Origin: Clostridiales bacterium
GTDB lineage: Bacteria > Bacillota > Clostridia > Peptostreptococcales > Anaerovoracaceae
Assembly (NCBI GenBank): GCA_012513435.1
Contig: JAAZCE010000016.1
Coordinates: 1-59,434 of the forward strand
Direction of reading: 5' to 3'
DNA: 59,434 nucleotides
In this document: positions 8,382 through 15,961 of the stretch, in pieces
Numbering within the stretch: position 1 is the stretch's first letter
How the letters are laid out: every line of letters begins with the position of its first letter
Program-made: the position numbers and the translations under genes
The notes under the pieces: generated by a model
Told to the model about the DNA's origin: nothing
Seen by the model: the letters and a program-made list of their open reading frames with translations, nothing else
Database searches by the model: none

Positions 8382-8853
8382 ATTTAGAATGTGGTTCGCC
8401 AATGTCATGCAGGGAAGATATGGTACAGATGAGCTTAATAAGGTATTGTTAGTTCTTGCCTTTGCCCTGATTGCCATTAACTGGTTCGTGCATATGAGAA
8501 TAGTCAGACTGCTGATGGTTGCGGCACTTATTATATTCTACTGCCGTATGATGTCGAGAAATTATGCCGCAAGATCAGGTGAAAACCAGAGATGGCTGGC
8601 ATTCGCAGCTAAATTTCGCAGCAGTTCCGGCAGCAGGAGAAACACTGGAGGTCCCGGAGGCACTTACAATGGAGGCAGCTCCAGAAATGCCGGCAGCGCC
8701 AGAGGCTTTAGCGGCTTCAGCACCAGCGACGACCCCAATCACAAGATACTCAGATGCCCCGGCTGCGGCGAAAAGCTCCGAGTGCCAAAGGGTAAGGGTA
8801 AGATTAGAATTAAATGCCCACATTGCAATACAGAATTTGAAAAGAAAGTATAG
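8374..8853 (+). CDS. Small membrane protein with C-terminal zinc ribbon
   Basis: The 159-residue protein overlaps the end of metH by eight bases, so it is cotranslated with the methionine operon. It has two adjacent hydrophobic segments (about 22-41 and 43-60), a flexible Gly/Ser/Arg-rich linker (about 80-120), and a cytosolic zinc ribbon with CPGC and CPHC pairs about 20 residues apart near the C-terminus. Similar architectures occur in Clostridia as hypothetical proteins. The location gives no clear function, and a link to methyl transfer is only positional. The TAG stop codon lies inside the left arm of the terminator hairpin. Confidence 0.75.
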   Translation: MDRFRMWFANVMQGRYGTDELNKVLLVLAFALIAINWFVHMRIVRLLMVAALIIFYCRMMSRNYAARSGENQRWLAFAAKFRSSSGSRRNTGGPGGTYNGGSSRNAGSARGFSGFSTSDDPNHKILRCPGCGEKLRVPKGKGKIRIKCPHCNTEFEKKV

Positions 8854-8880
8854 CATATACAATGCTATACTTTCTTAATT
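8842..8880 (+). terminator. Terminator of the metF-metH operon
   Basis: AAGAAAGTATAGCAT (8842-8856) and ATGCTATACTTTCTT (8862-8876) form a perfect 15-bp stem with a five-base loop. The last codons and TAG stop of the preceding gene lie in the left arm. There is no long U-tract after it beyond the T-rich right arm. Confidence 0.75.
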
Positions 8881-8971
8881 CCAAGACGTTCTTTAAGCGA
8901 TTCCTGCAACAATGCAGAGAAATTCACATTTTGTTCCATTGTTCTTTTGTTAAGCCAGTAAGGGAATGAAC

Positions 8972-9002
8972 TCTAAAAAGGCATAGCGTTGTACTATGCC
9001 TT
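8972..9002 (-). terminator. Terminator of the T-box aromatic operon
   Basis: On the minus strand AAGGCATAG (9002-8994) pairs with CTATGCCTT (8986-8978) as a perfect 9-bp stem with a seven-base loop, followed by a run of five T. The aminotransferase stop codon is within the stem. Confidence 0.85.
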
Positions 9003-10199
9003 CGATTTTACATTCATTATTTCTGTCAGAGTTTCCCCCAGTATCCTTATGCCTTCCTCGATCTTATCATAGTCCATACTGGAATAGTTGAGTCGGAAGG
9101 AAGGTGAAGGCTTGTTCATATCCACTGCAAATGCGTTTCCTGGAACGAAGGCAACTTTGGCAGCTGCGCATATATCCGATACCTTCATGGAGTTGTAGCC
9201 AGAGGGCATGGTAGCCCAGATAAACAGGCCGCCTGTAGGGTGGGTATATTTTACTTCTGGAGGGAAGTACTTCTCCATGCATTTGAGCATGTGAGCGCAT
9301 TTCTTGCCGTATATCTTTCGGGCCCGGGCTATGTATTCGTATATATCATAGCGTTCTATGAACCCATCGGCCATAAGCTGATTCAATATACCGGTGTGAA
9401 CATCGCTCATCTGCTTGGCGATAGTCATTTTGGCAACGATTTCCGCAGGAGCAAGAGTAAAGCCCAACCTCATTCCCGGTGAAAGAATCTTGGAAAATGA
9501 ACCGGCGTAAATGACGATGTCGGCTATGTCCATGGATTTGAGAGTAGGCAGCTTGCTGCCGTCAAAGGTCAGCTCGGCATATGGATTATCTTCTATAATC
9601 AGAATCTGGTTTTCCAGAGCGATTTCATAAAGCTCTTTTCGCCTTTCAAGGCTCATGGTTATTCCCGATGGATTCTGGAAGGTGGGTATAGTGTATATGA
9701 ATTTGACGTTATTATTTTCTTCTATTGCTTTGCGCAGAGCATCCATTCTCATACCATCTTCGTCCATAGGAACTCCAACCATGTTAGGCTCAAAGGACCG
9801 GAAGGCGTTGAGCGAACCGATAAAGCTGGGTTCTTCAACTATAATAGTATCTCCTGGATTTATAAGTATTTTGGAGCAGAGGTCCATACACTGCTGAGCT
9901 CCGGAAAGAATCATGACCTGATCCTGAGGAGCGTCTATACCCTCCGAATCCTTTAGCATTTGACGTACCTTCTTCTTTAAAGGCTCATAGCCTTCAGTGA
10001 CGCTATACTGCAGGGAAAGAACAGGGTTGTTCTTTAAAATATCATATGCGATGTCCGCCAATTCCTCAGAGGGGAAAGTTTCAGGCGCCGGATTTCCGCC
10101 AGCTAAAGAAATCATTTCCGGATCGTTGGCTGATTTAAATATCTCTCTTATTATAGAGCCCTGTATAGTACTCATTCTATTCGCTATTTTGTATTCCAT
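8994..10199 (-). CDS. PLP-dependent aminotransferase, probably acting on aromatic amino acids
   Basis: The 401-residue protein is a fold-type I class I/II aminotransferase of the branch that includes 2-aminoadipate/aromatic aminotransferases and the MocR catalytic domain. Visible features are 'MISLAGGNPAPETFP' at the N-terminus, 'YSVTEGYEPLK', 'LSGAQQCMDL' (cofactor phosphate region), 'PTFQNPSG', the internal aldimine Lys at about 237 in 'YAGSFSKILSPGMRLGF', and 'FRLNYS' with the carboxylate-binding Arg. The ATG at 10199 has AGAGG eight bases upstream. It is the last gene of a seven-gene operon with IorAB and two CoA ligases, so the expected substrates are aromatic amino acids and arylpyruvates. 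Run toward synthesis it would convert an arylpyruvate to Tyr, Phe or Trp. Confidence 0.88.
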   Translation of the reverse strand: MEYKIANRMSTIQGSIIREIFKSANDPEMISLAGGNPAPETFPSEELADIAYDILKNNPVLSLQYSVTEGYEPLKKKVRQMLKDSEGIDAPQDQVMILSGAQQCMDLCSKILINPGDTIIVEEPSFIGSLNAFRSFEPNMVGVPMDEDGMRMDALRKAIEENNNVKFIYTIPTFQNPSGITMSLERRKELYEIALENQILIIEDNPYAELTFDGSKLPTLKSMDIADIVIYAGSFSKILSPGMRLGFTLAPAEIVAKMTIAKQMSDVHTGILNQLMADGFIERYDIYEYIARARKIYGKKCAHMLKCMEKYFPPEVKYTHPTGGLFIWATMPSGYNSMKVSDICAAAKVAFVPGNAFAVDMNKPSPSFRLNYSSMDYDKIEEGIRILGETLTEIMNVKSKA

Positions 10200-10217
10200 T
10201 TAAAGAACCTCTTTTGC

Positions 10218-10649
10218 TTATAATCTGTATATATCATGGGCATCCAGCATGTAAACGCCTTTTGACTCAAGGCAGTTCACAGCCTTTGCCTGGTCGTCTA
10301 CCTTCATGACCATTGCCGCGGTACCTTCGTTTTTGCCTATAAAGGCGTACATGTATTCAATGGATACCTGAGCCTCCTTTAGGATGTTGAGAAGGGATGC
10401 CAGACCGCCGGGTTTATCATCCATAGATACTGCCAGCACATCGGTAGTTTTCACCGTAATCCCCTGGTTTCGCAGAGCATCTGCAGTTTTTGACGGGTCG
10501 TTTACAATGAGTCTCAGGATGCCGAAGCCAGTCGTATCAGCTAGGGAAAGGGCGCTCATATTGATGTCGTTATCCTTGAGGATGTCCAGTATTTCCGCTA
10601 CTCGTCCGAATTTATTCTCCACAAAGACGGAAACTTGCTTAATTGCCAT
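10218..10649 (-). CDS. Tandem ACT-domain protein
   Basis: The 143-residue protein consists of two ACT domains (about 3-68 and 70-143), the small ligand-binding fold that usually senses amino acids. The first begins 'QVSVFVENKFGRVAEILDIL', the second 'DVLAVSMDDKPGGLASLLNI', each with the Gly-containing ligand loop. I chose the ATG at 10649, because the AGGAGG lies seven bases before it but only one base before the alternative ATG at 10655; longer starts have no support. Proteins of this kind are often encoded beside phenylacetate-CoA ligase and indolepyruvate oxidoreductase genes in anaerobes and archaea. An allosteric or regulatory role toward those enzymes is an inference from context. Confidence 0.85.
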   Translation of the reverse strand: MAIKQVSVFVENKFGRVAEILDILKDNDINMSALSLADTTGFGILRLIVNDPSKTADALRNQGITVKTTDVLAVSMDDKPGGLASLLNILKEAQVSIEYMYAFIGKNEGTAAMVMKVDDQAKAVNCLESKGVYMLDAHDIYRL

Positions 10650-10662
10650 TGCCATGCCTCCT

Positions 10663-11979
10663 TTACATATTATCCTTGAAATTTCTCGTATCAACTACTC
10701 TTTTGGCTTTGCCTTCGCTTCTCTCAATGGACTTAGGGTTCATAAGGTTGACCTTAGCTCCTATACCGAGAGTTGAACGAAGCTGGGAAGTAATCTGTTT
10801 TTCGATTTTTTCTATACTCTTGATGTCATCGGCAAAGAGCTTCTCACTCATTTCCACGTTGACCTCAAAGGTGTCTACATTGTTTTCCCTGCCGACTATT
10901 ATCTGATAGTTAGGAGAGATGTCCGAACCGCTGACCTTTAGCAGAGCTTCCTCTATCTGTGAAGGGAAGACATTGACACCTCTTATAATGAGCATATCAT
11001 CGCTTCTGCCCTGAGGTTTATTCATTCTAACATGAGTTCTTCCGCACTGGCAAGGCTCATAATTGATAGAACAGATATCACGGGTCCTGTATCTGATAAG
11101 AGGGAAGGCCTCCTTAGTCAGGGTGGTGAATACAAGTTCGCCTTCCTCTCCCGGAGAGAGAACTTCGCAGGTAACAGGGTCGATTATTTCAGGGATGAAG
11201 TAATCCTCACATACGTGCATACCTTGCTGACATTCGCACTCGTAGCTTACTCCGGGGCCCATGATTTCAGACAGTCCGTAGATGTCATAGGCCTTGATGT
11301 TCAGTTTATCCTCTATTTCGTGTCTCATGGCTTCTGTCCAAGGCTCGGCGCCGAAGATGCCGAATTTGAGCTTGAGGTTGTCCTTGACTCCCATTTCTTC
11401 AACGCTTTCACCCAGATACATAGCGTAGGACGGCGTGCACATGAGGCCGGTAGAGCCGAAGTCTAACATTGTGGTTATCTGGCGCTTGGTATTTCCCGAT
11501 GAAGTAGGGATAACGGTAGCCCCTATTCTCTGAGCTCCGTCATGGGCTCCAAGACCACCGGTGAACAGGCCATATCCGTAGGAGACCTGAATGAAGTCAT
11601 CCTTAGAGGCACCAACTCCGGTCAGCATTCTTGCTACGCAGCCAGCCCACATATCCAGGTCATTCTGTGTATAGCCTACGACGATTTGTTTGCCTGTAGT
11701 GCCGGAGGATGCGTGAAGTCTTTTTACCTTGCTCAGCGGCTCTGCGAAAAGACCGTAAGGGTAGTTATCTCGTAAATCGTTCTTGTATGAGAAGGGCAGC
11801 TTGCTCAAATCTTCAACGCCCTTGATGTCACTTGGCTTCAAACCTCTTTCGTCCATCCTCGCTCTGAACAGGGCGACTTTGTCATACATTCTTGTGACCT
11901 GCTTAATGAGTCTGTCGCTTTGCAGCCGCGTAATCTGCTCTCGTGGCATACATTCTATGTGTTTATTATATATTGCCAT
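10663..11979 (-). CDS. paaK: Phenylacetate-CoA ligase family protein
   Basis: The 438-residue protein is a member of the adenylate-forming PaaK family, which activates an aryl acetate with ATP and CoA. Features are the ATP loop 'LHASSGTTGKQIV' (about 88-100), 'YGLSEIMGPG' (about 236-245), 'LIRYRTRDI' and 'GRSDDMLIIRGVNVFPSQIE' (hinge between the large and small domains). A cluster of cysteines around 'SYECECQQGMHVCEDY' is usual for the family. The ATG at 11979 has AGGAG eight bases upstream. It sits between iorB and the ACT protein with gaps of 11 and 13 bases. It may make the aryl-acetyl-CoA used by IorAB in reductive carboxylation, or conserve ATP in the oxidative direction. A second, unrelated CoA ligase lies in the same operon. 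Confidence 0.92.
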   Translation of the reverse strand: MAIYNKHIECMPREQITRLQSDRLIKQVTRMYDKVALFRARMDERGLKPSDIKGVEDLSKLPFSYKNDLRDNYPYGLFAEPLSKVKRLHASSGTTGKQIVVGYTQNDLDMWAGCVARMLTGVGASKDDFIQVSYGYGLFTGGLGAHDGAQRIGATVIPTSSGNTKRQITTMLDFGSTGLMCTPSYAMYLGESVEEMGVKDNLKLKFGIFGAEPWTEAMRHEIEDKLNIKAYDIYGLSEIMGPGVSYECECQQGMHVCEDYFIPEIIDPVTCEVLSPGEEGELVFTTLTKEAFPLIRYRTRDICSINYEPCQCGRTHVRMNKPQGRSDDMLIIRGVNVFPSQIEEALLKVSGSDISPNYQIIVGRENNVDTFEVNVEMSEKLFADDIKSIEKIEKQITSQLRSTLGIGAKVNLMNPKSIERSEGKAKRVVDTRNFKDNM

Positions 11980-11990
11980 TTTTATTTCTC

Positions 11991-12557
11991 CTAAATATTA
12001 TACCCTAAATCAAAGGCTTTAATGTTTACGTCCAGAAGCTTCTTAGGGACGGTCTGAGTAATAGTTTCTATCCATTTCTCGTATGGAACCCCGACGCTTT
12101 TAGCCATGACGCCTATGAGAACAACATTGGTTGCCTTGAAGTTTCCGGCTTCCTCAGCCAGCTTCAGAGCATTGACGGTCTTGAGGCATACCTTGTCTGC
12201 CAGCTTTGATTCTATGTTTTCGGGGTATTTCTCTGCATTGGTTATTACAGGCATAGGGGCTGTTTCCTGAAGGTTGGCTATCATAGTGCCGCCTTTTTTA
12301 AGGAAAGGAAGGGCTCGGTATGCTTCCAGCATTTCAAAGGCCAGAATAACGTCTGCTTCTCCCTTGTCTATGATAGGTGAAAAAACCTTGTCACCGTATC
12401 GCACATATGTCACAACGCTTCCGCCTCTCTGACTCATGCCGTGAACTTCCGATACCTTGACGTCGTAGTCCAAAGAGAGAAGGGTATTCCCTAAGATTCT
12501 GCTGGCCAGAAGGGTTCCCTGTCCGCCAACACCTACTATCATAATACTTTTTGTCAT
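11991..12557 (-). CDS. iorB: Indolepyruvate:ferredoxin oxidoreductase, beta subunit
   Basis: The 188-residue gamma-type domain subunit pairs with IorA. The N-terminus 'IMIVGVGGQGTLLASRIL' is the hallmark glycine-rich motif of the 2-oxoacid:ferredoxin oxidoreductase gamma domain, followed by 'VSEVHGMSQRGGSV'. The enzyme interconverts an arylpyruvate plus CoA with aryl-acetyl-CoA, CO2 and reduced ferredoxin. AGGAGG lies six bases before the ATG, within the end of iorA, and the two genes are separated by one base, so expression is coupled. The protein is of normal length for the family. Confidence 0.95.
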   Translation of the reverse strand: MTKSIMIVGVGGQGTLLASRILGNTLLSLDYDVKVSEVHGMSQRGGSVVTYVRYGDKVFSPIIDKGEADVILAFEMLEAYRALPFLKKGGTMIANLQETAPMPVITNAEKYPENIESKLADKVCLKTVNALKLAEEAGNFKATNVVLIGVMAKSVGVPYEKWIETITQTVPKKLLDVNIKAFDLGYNI

Positions 12558-12558
12558 G

Positions 12559-14295
12559 TTAGGCCTCCTTCACTATGGCATCAAATGGGCAGATATTCGT
12601 GCAGAGGCCACAGCCGTTGCACTGCGTATTGTAAATTATGGACTTTAACCCGTTGTTGGTTATTGCAGGGCAGCCAAGTTTCATGCAAAGCTTGCAGTTC
12701 CTGCATTTATCTGCAATAACAGTGCATCTTCCATCGTACTTCACGTACTTGAGAAGGGCACATGGTCTGCGGGAAATAACTACGGATGGTTCTTCTCTTT
12801 GTGTTTCTTCCTTCATAACCTTTTCAAATTCGGCAAGGTCAAAGGGGTCGGCGACGCGAACGTGATTGACGCCAACCGCTTTGCAGAGCATTTCTAAATC
12901 AACCTGATTGGTTGCTTCTCCGCTAATAGTCTTGCCTGTTGAAGGATTTTCCTGATGGCCGGTCATTCCTGTAATAGAGTTATCAAGGATTACCACTGTG
13001 TTGTTGCCCTTGTTGTAAACTATGTCTACAAGGCCAGTTATTCCGGAATGCATGAAGGTAGAATCCCCTATAACGGCAACAAGCTTCTTGTTGAATTCAG
13101 GGCCTCTTGCCTTAGCCATACCGTGAGCTGCACTTACTGAAGCTCCCATGCATATGGTGGTATCTATTGAATTGAGAGGTGCTAAAGCTCCCAGGGTGTA
13201 GCATCCTATATCGCCGGAGACCGTAAGTCCCATCTTATTCATTATGTAGAAGGCACCTCTGTGAGGACATCCCGCACACATTACAGGAGGCCTTACAGGC
13301 ATGGCTTCTTCAGCATCATCAAATTCGGCGGCCTTCTGGTCAAGGACTACGCTTTTAATCATGGAAGGTGTGTATTCTCCAAGAAGTGTAAAGCGTTCCT
13401 TGCCTATAACCTCAAGGCCTAAAGCTCTGCAGTGTGTTTCTATGCAAGGGTCCAGCTCCTCGATGACGTATACCTTGTCCATACCCTTTGCAAAGTTTTT
13501 AATCTTTTCCACAGGGAGAGGGAATACCATGCCCAGAGTCAGGTAATTTACCTTGTCTCCGAGAGCTTCCTTGGCATACTGGTAGGAGATGCCTGCAGAT
13601 ATAACCCCTATTGAACTTCCGTTGTCCTCTATTTTATTGAATTCGTCTGTTTCTGCAAGGGTGGTGAGCTTTCCGGTCCTTTCTTCCACAAGAACGTGCC
13701 TTTTTCTTGCCATTGCCGGCATCATAACGTTTTTCTGTATGTTCTTTTCATAAGGCTTTAAAGAAACATTTTCCGGTTCTCCAAGCTCGACTAGACTCTG
13801 AGAGTGGGATATTCTCGTTGAAAGCCTTATAAAGACAGGGGTATCGAATTCTTCGCTCAGGCGAAAGGCTCTTTTAGTAAATTCCTTGCATTGGGCAGAG
13901 TCCGCAGGTTCCAGCATGGCGATTTTTGATGCCAGTGCGTAATGGCGTGAGTCCTGCTCGTTTTGTGACGAATGCATTCCCTGGTCGTCTGCAACGCAGA
14001 ATACCAGTCCGCCGCCTGCTCCTATGTAGCTTACTGTGAATACAGGGTCTGCCATTACGTTAAGGCCTACGTGCTTCATACACGACATGCTGCGGGCGCC
14101 TGCAATGGATGCGCCTATAGCCACCTCTGCGGCAACCTTTTCATTAGGTGCCCACTCGCAGTAAATGTCATCGTATTTCGCTATGCTCTCTGTAATTTCG
14201 GTGCTGGGAGTGCCGGGGTAGGATGATACCACCTTTACTCCAGCCTCGTAGGCGCCTCTTGCAACAGCTGCATTGCCTAGCATAAGTTCTTTCAT
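12559..14295 (-). CDS. iorA: Indolepyruvate:ferredoxin oxidoreductase, alpha subunit
   Basis: The 578-residue catalytic subunit has, in order, the pyrimidine-binding half (about 1-190, with 'SSYPGTPSTEI'), a middle domain, the TPP-binding half (about 355-500, with 'CAGCPHRGAFY', 'GDIGCYTLG', and 'GDSTFMHSG...N' for the Mg-TPP site), and a C-terminal ferredoxin-like domain (about 525-578) with two complete CxxCxxCxxxCP clusters. I chose the ATG at 14295 because AGAGAGG lies about nine bases upstream; the longer frame to 14358 overlaps the previous gene and has no such site. IorA is oxygen-sensitive, consistent with an anaerobe. Its reaction is reversible with strong reduced ferredoxin, and in some methanogens IOR is used to assimilate aryl acids. 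Confidence 0.96.
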   Translation of the reverse strand: MKELMLGNAAVARGAYEAGVKVVSSYPGTPSTEITESIAKYDDIYCEWAPNEKVAAEVAIGASIAGARSMSCMKHVGLNVMADPVFTVSYIGAGGGLVFCVADDQGMHSSQNEQDSRHYALASKIAMLEPADSAQCKEFTKRAFRLSEEFDTPVFIRLSTRISHSQSLVELGEPENVSLKPYEKNIQKNVMMPAMARKRHVLVEERTGKLTTLAETDEFNKIEDNGSSIGVISAGISYQYAKEALGDKVNYLTLGMVFPLPVEKIKNFAKGMDKVYVIEELDPCIETHCRALGLEVIGKERFTLLGEYTPSMIKSVVLDQKAAEFDDAEEAMPVRPPVMCAGCPHRGAFYIMNKMGLTVSGDIGCYTLGALAPLNSIDTTICMGASVSAAHGMAKARGPEFNKKLVAVIGDSTFMHSGITGLVDIVYNKGNNTVVILDNSITGMTGHQENPSTGKTISGEATNQVDLEMLCKAVGVNHVRVADPFDLAEFEKVMKEETQREEPSVVISRRPCALLKYVKYDGRCTVIADKCRNCKLCMKLGCPAITNNGLKSIIYNTQCNGCGLCTNICPFDAIVKEA

Positions 14296-14323
14296 TATCG
14301 GTAACCTCTCTTTTTTATCTCTG

Positions 14324-15961
14324 TTATATATCTTCTTTTTCCACCTGTCTTGCAACAAGACTGTCGGCAGAGTATATCTTTCGCAGTAATGGTTTTTCTA
14401 TTTTGCCTGTAGGATTTCTCGGAACATCTGCAAATATGATTTTGCGAGGCCTCTTGTATCGGGGCAGGTCATAGCAGAAGTCGTTTACATCCTCCTCGGT
14501 GAGCTTGGCGCCGGGTTTGACGCTGATGATGGCTGCTGCGATTTCTCCAAGCCTTTCATTTGCAAGGCCGATAACCGCCACATCGCTGATAGCATCGCTT
14601 TTCCTGAGGAAGTCTTCTATCTGAACAGGATAAATGTTTTCTCCTCCCGTGATGATTACGTCCTTTTTTCTATCCACCAGATATATGAAGCCATCTTCGT
14701 CGGTTTCGGCCATGTCTCCCGTAAAGAGCCAACCGTCCTTCAGGACCTGAGCGGTGGCTTCTTCATCGCCGTAGTAGCATGTCATGACTCCGGGACCGAA
14801 GACCGCAAGCTCTCCTACTGTATTAGGCAGTACTTCCTGTCTGTTTTCGTCCACTATTTTGGTCTCCCAGCCGTAGCCTGCCTTGCCGATAGCACCGACC
14901 TTGTGTATATTCCCCACTCCCAGATGTACGCATCCCGGTCCGATGGATTCGCTGAGACCGTAGTTGGTATCATAGTCGTGGTGAGGGAAATGTAGCTTCC
15001 ACCTCTTAATGAGACTTGGAGGTACAGGCTGTGCGCCTATGTGCATAAGTCTCCACTTGGAAAGGTCATATTTGTCTAAGTCTATATCTCCTCTGTCTAT
15101 GGCATCGAGAATATCCTGGGCCCACGGAACGAGAAGCCATACTATGGTGCATTGCTCCTTAGATGCCGTCTCAATTATCCACTCCGGCTTAACTCCCTTG
15201 AGTATTACAGCGCGACTTCCAGACAAAAGGCTTCCGAACCAGTGCATCTTAGCACCTGTGTGGTAAAGGGGAGGTATGCAGAGGAACACATCATCCTGGC
15301 ATTGTCCGTGGTGGTTCTGCTCACAGGCTGCTGAATGTGTAAGGCTTCTGTGCCTGTGTAGTATGGCCTTAGGGAATCCGGTCGTTCCCGATGAAAAATA
15401 TATTGCAGCGAAATCATCATCGGTAAGCTGGATGTTTGGAGCTGCCGGCGAGCAGTAGCTTATGTACTTTTCATAGCTGTCTGCAAAGGTAGGGCAATCC
15501 TCTCCAACGTATAGTATAGAGTGGAGCTGAGGCAGTCTTTCGCATATTTCTTCGATTCTTCCTGTGAATTCGGGACCGAAAATTAGTACCGAAGCGTCTG
15601 CCTGTTTTATGCAGTATTTAATTTCTTCTGCGGTATATCTGTAGTTCAGAGGGACAACTATTGCGCCGGTTTTTAATATGCCGAAGTATACAGGCAGCCA
15701 CTCAAGACAGTTCATTAATAGTATAGCAACTTTATCGTCTTTTTGCACTCCCCTTGTGAGCAGAAGGTTGGCAAACTTGTTAGCTTTAATGTCAAATTCC
15801 GACCAGGTCATTTCCTTGCGAAATGTTTCATAAGGGCTGGCTTCAATAAGGGAGAACTCTCGCCAGGTTCTTTTGCCGTCTTCCTGAGGGTTTATCTCTA
15901 CCAGACTCACCTGGTTTCCCAAGTTTTTCGCATTGTTCACTAATAAATCAGTAATAGGCAT
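14324..15961 (-). CDS. AMP-forming acyl-CoA synthetase
   Basis: The 545-residue protein is a member of the fatty-acyl/aryl-CoA synthetase superfamily (ANL). It has the P-loop 'YFSSGTTGFPKAILHRH' (about 176-192), 'YGLSESIGPG', 'GWLFTGDMAETDEDGFIYLV' with the hinge Asp/Arg, 'KKDVIITGGENIYPVQIE', and the C-terminal catalytic Lys region 'PRNPTGKIEKPLLR'. The ATG at 15961 is preferred over the upstream ATG at 15976 because GGAGG lies eight bases before it. It overlaps the symporter stop by one base. The substrate is not readable from sequence; an imported aryl or branched acid is likely from context, alternatively a medium-chain fatty acid. It is distinct from the PaaK-type ligase in the same operon. 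Confidence 0.88.
   Translation of the reverse strand: MPITDLLVNNAKNLGNQVSLVEINPQEDGKRTWREFSLIEASPYETFRKEMTWSEFDIKANKFANLLLTRGVQKDDKVAILLMNCLEWLPVYFGILKTGAIVVPLNYRYTAEEIKYCIKQADASVLIFGPEFTGRIEEICERLPQLHSILYVGEDCPTFADSYEKYISYCSPAAPNIQLTDDDFAAIYFSSGTTGFPKAILHRHRSLTHSAACEQNHHGQCQDDVFLCIPPLYHTGAKMHWFGSLLSGSRAVILKGVKPEWIIETASKEQCTIVWLLVPWAQDILDAIDRGDIDLDKYDLSKWRLMHIGAQPVPPSLIKRWKLHFPHHDYDTNYGLSESIGPGCVHLGVGNIHKVGAIGKAGYGWETKIVDENRQEVLPNTVGELAVFGPGVMTCYYGDEEATAQVLKDGWLFTGDMAETDEDGFIYLVDRKKDVIITGGENIYPVQIEDFLRKSDAISDVAVIGLANERLGEIAAAIISVKPGAKLTEEDVNDFCYDLPRYKRPRKIIFADVPRNPTGKIEKPLLRKIYSADSLVARQVEKEDI

Noticed and set aside
8865..8939. 24-codon minus-strand frame MEQNVNFSALLQESLKERLG...
   Set aside because: It looks protein-like and might be a transposase N-terminal relic, but it has no ribosome binding site and overlaps the terminator hairpin.
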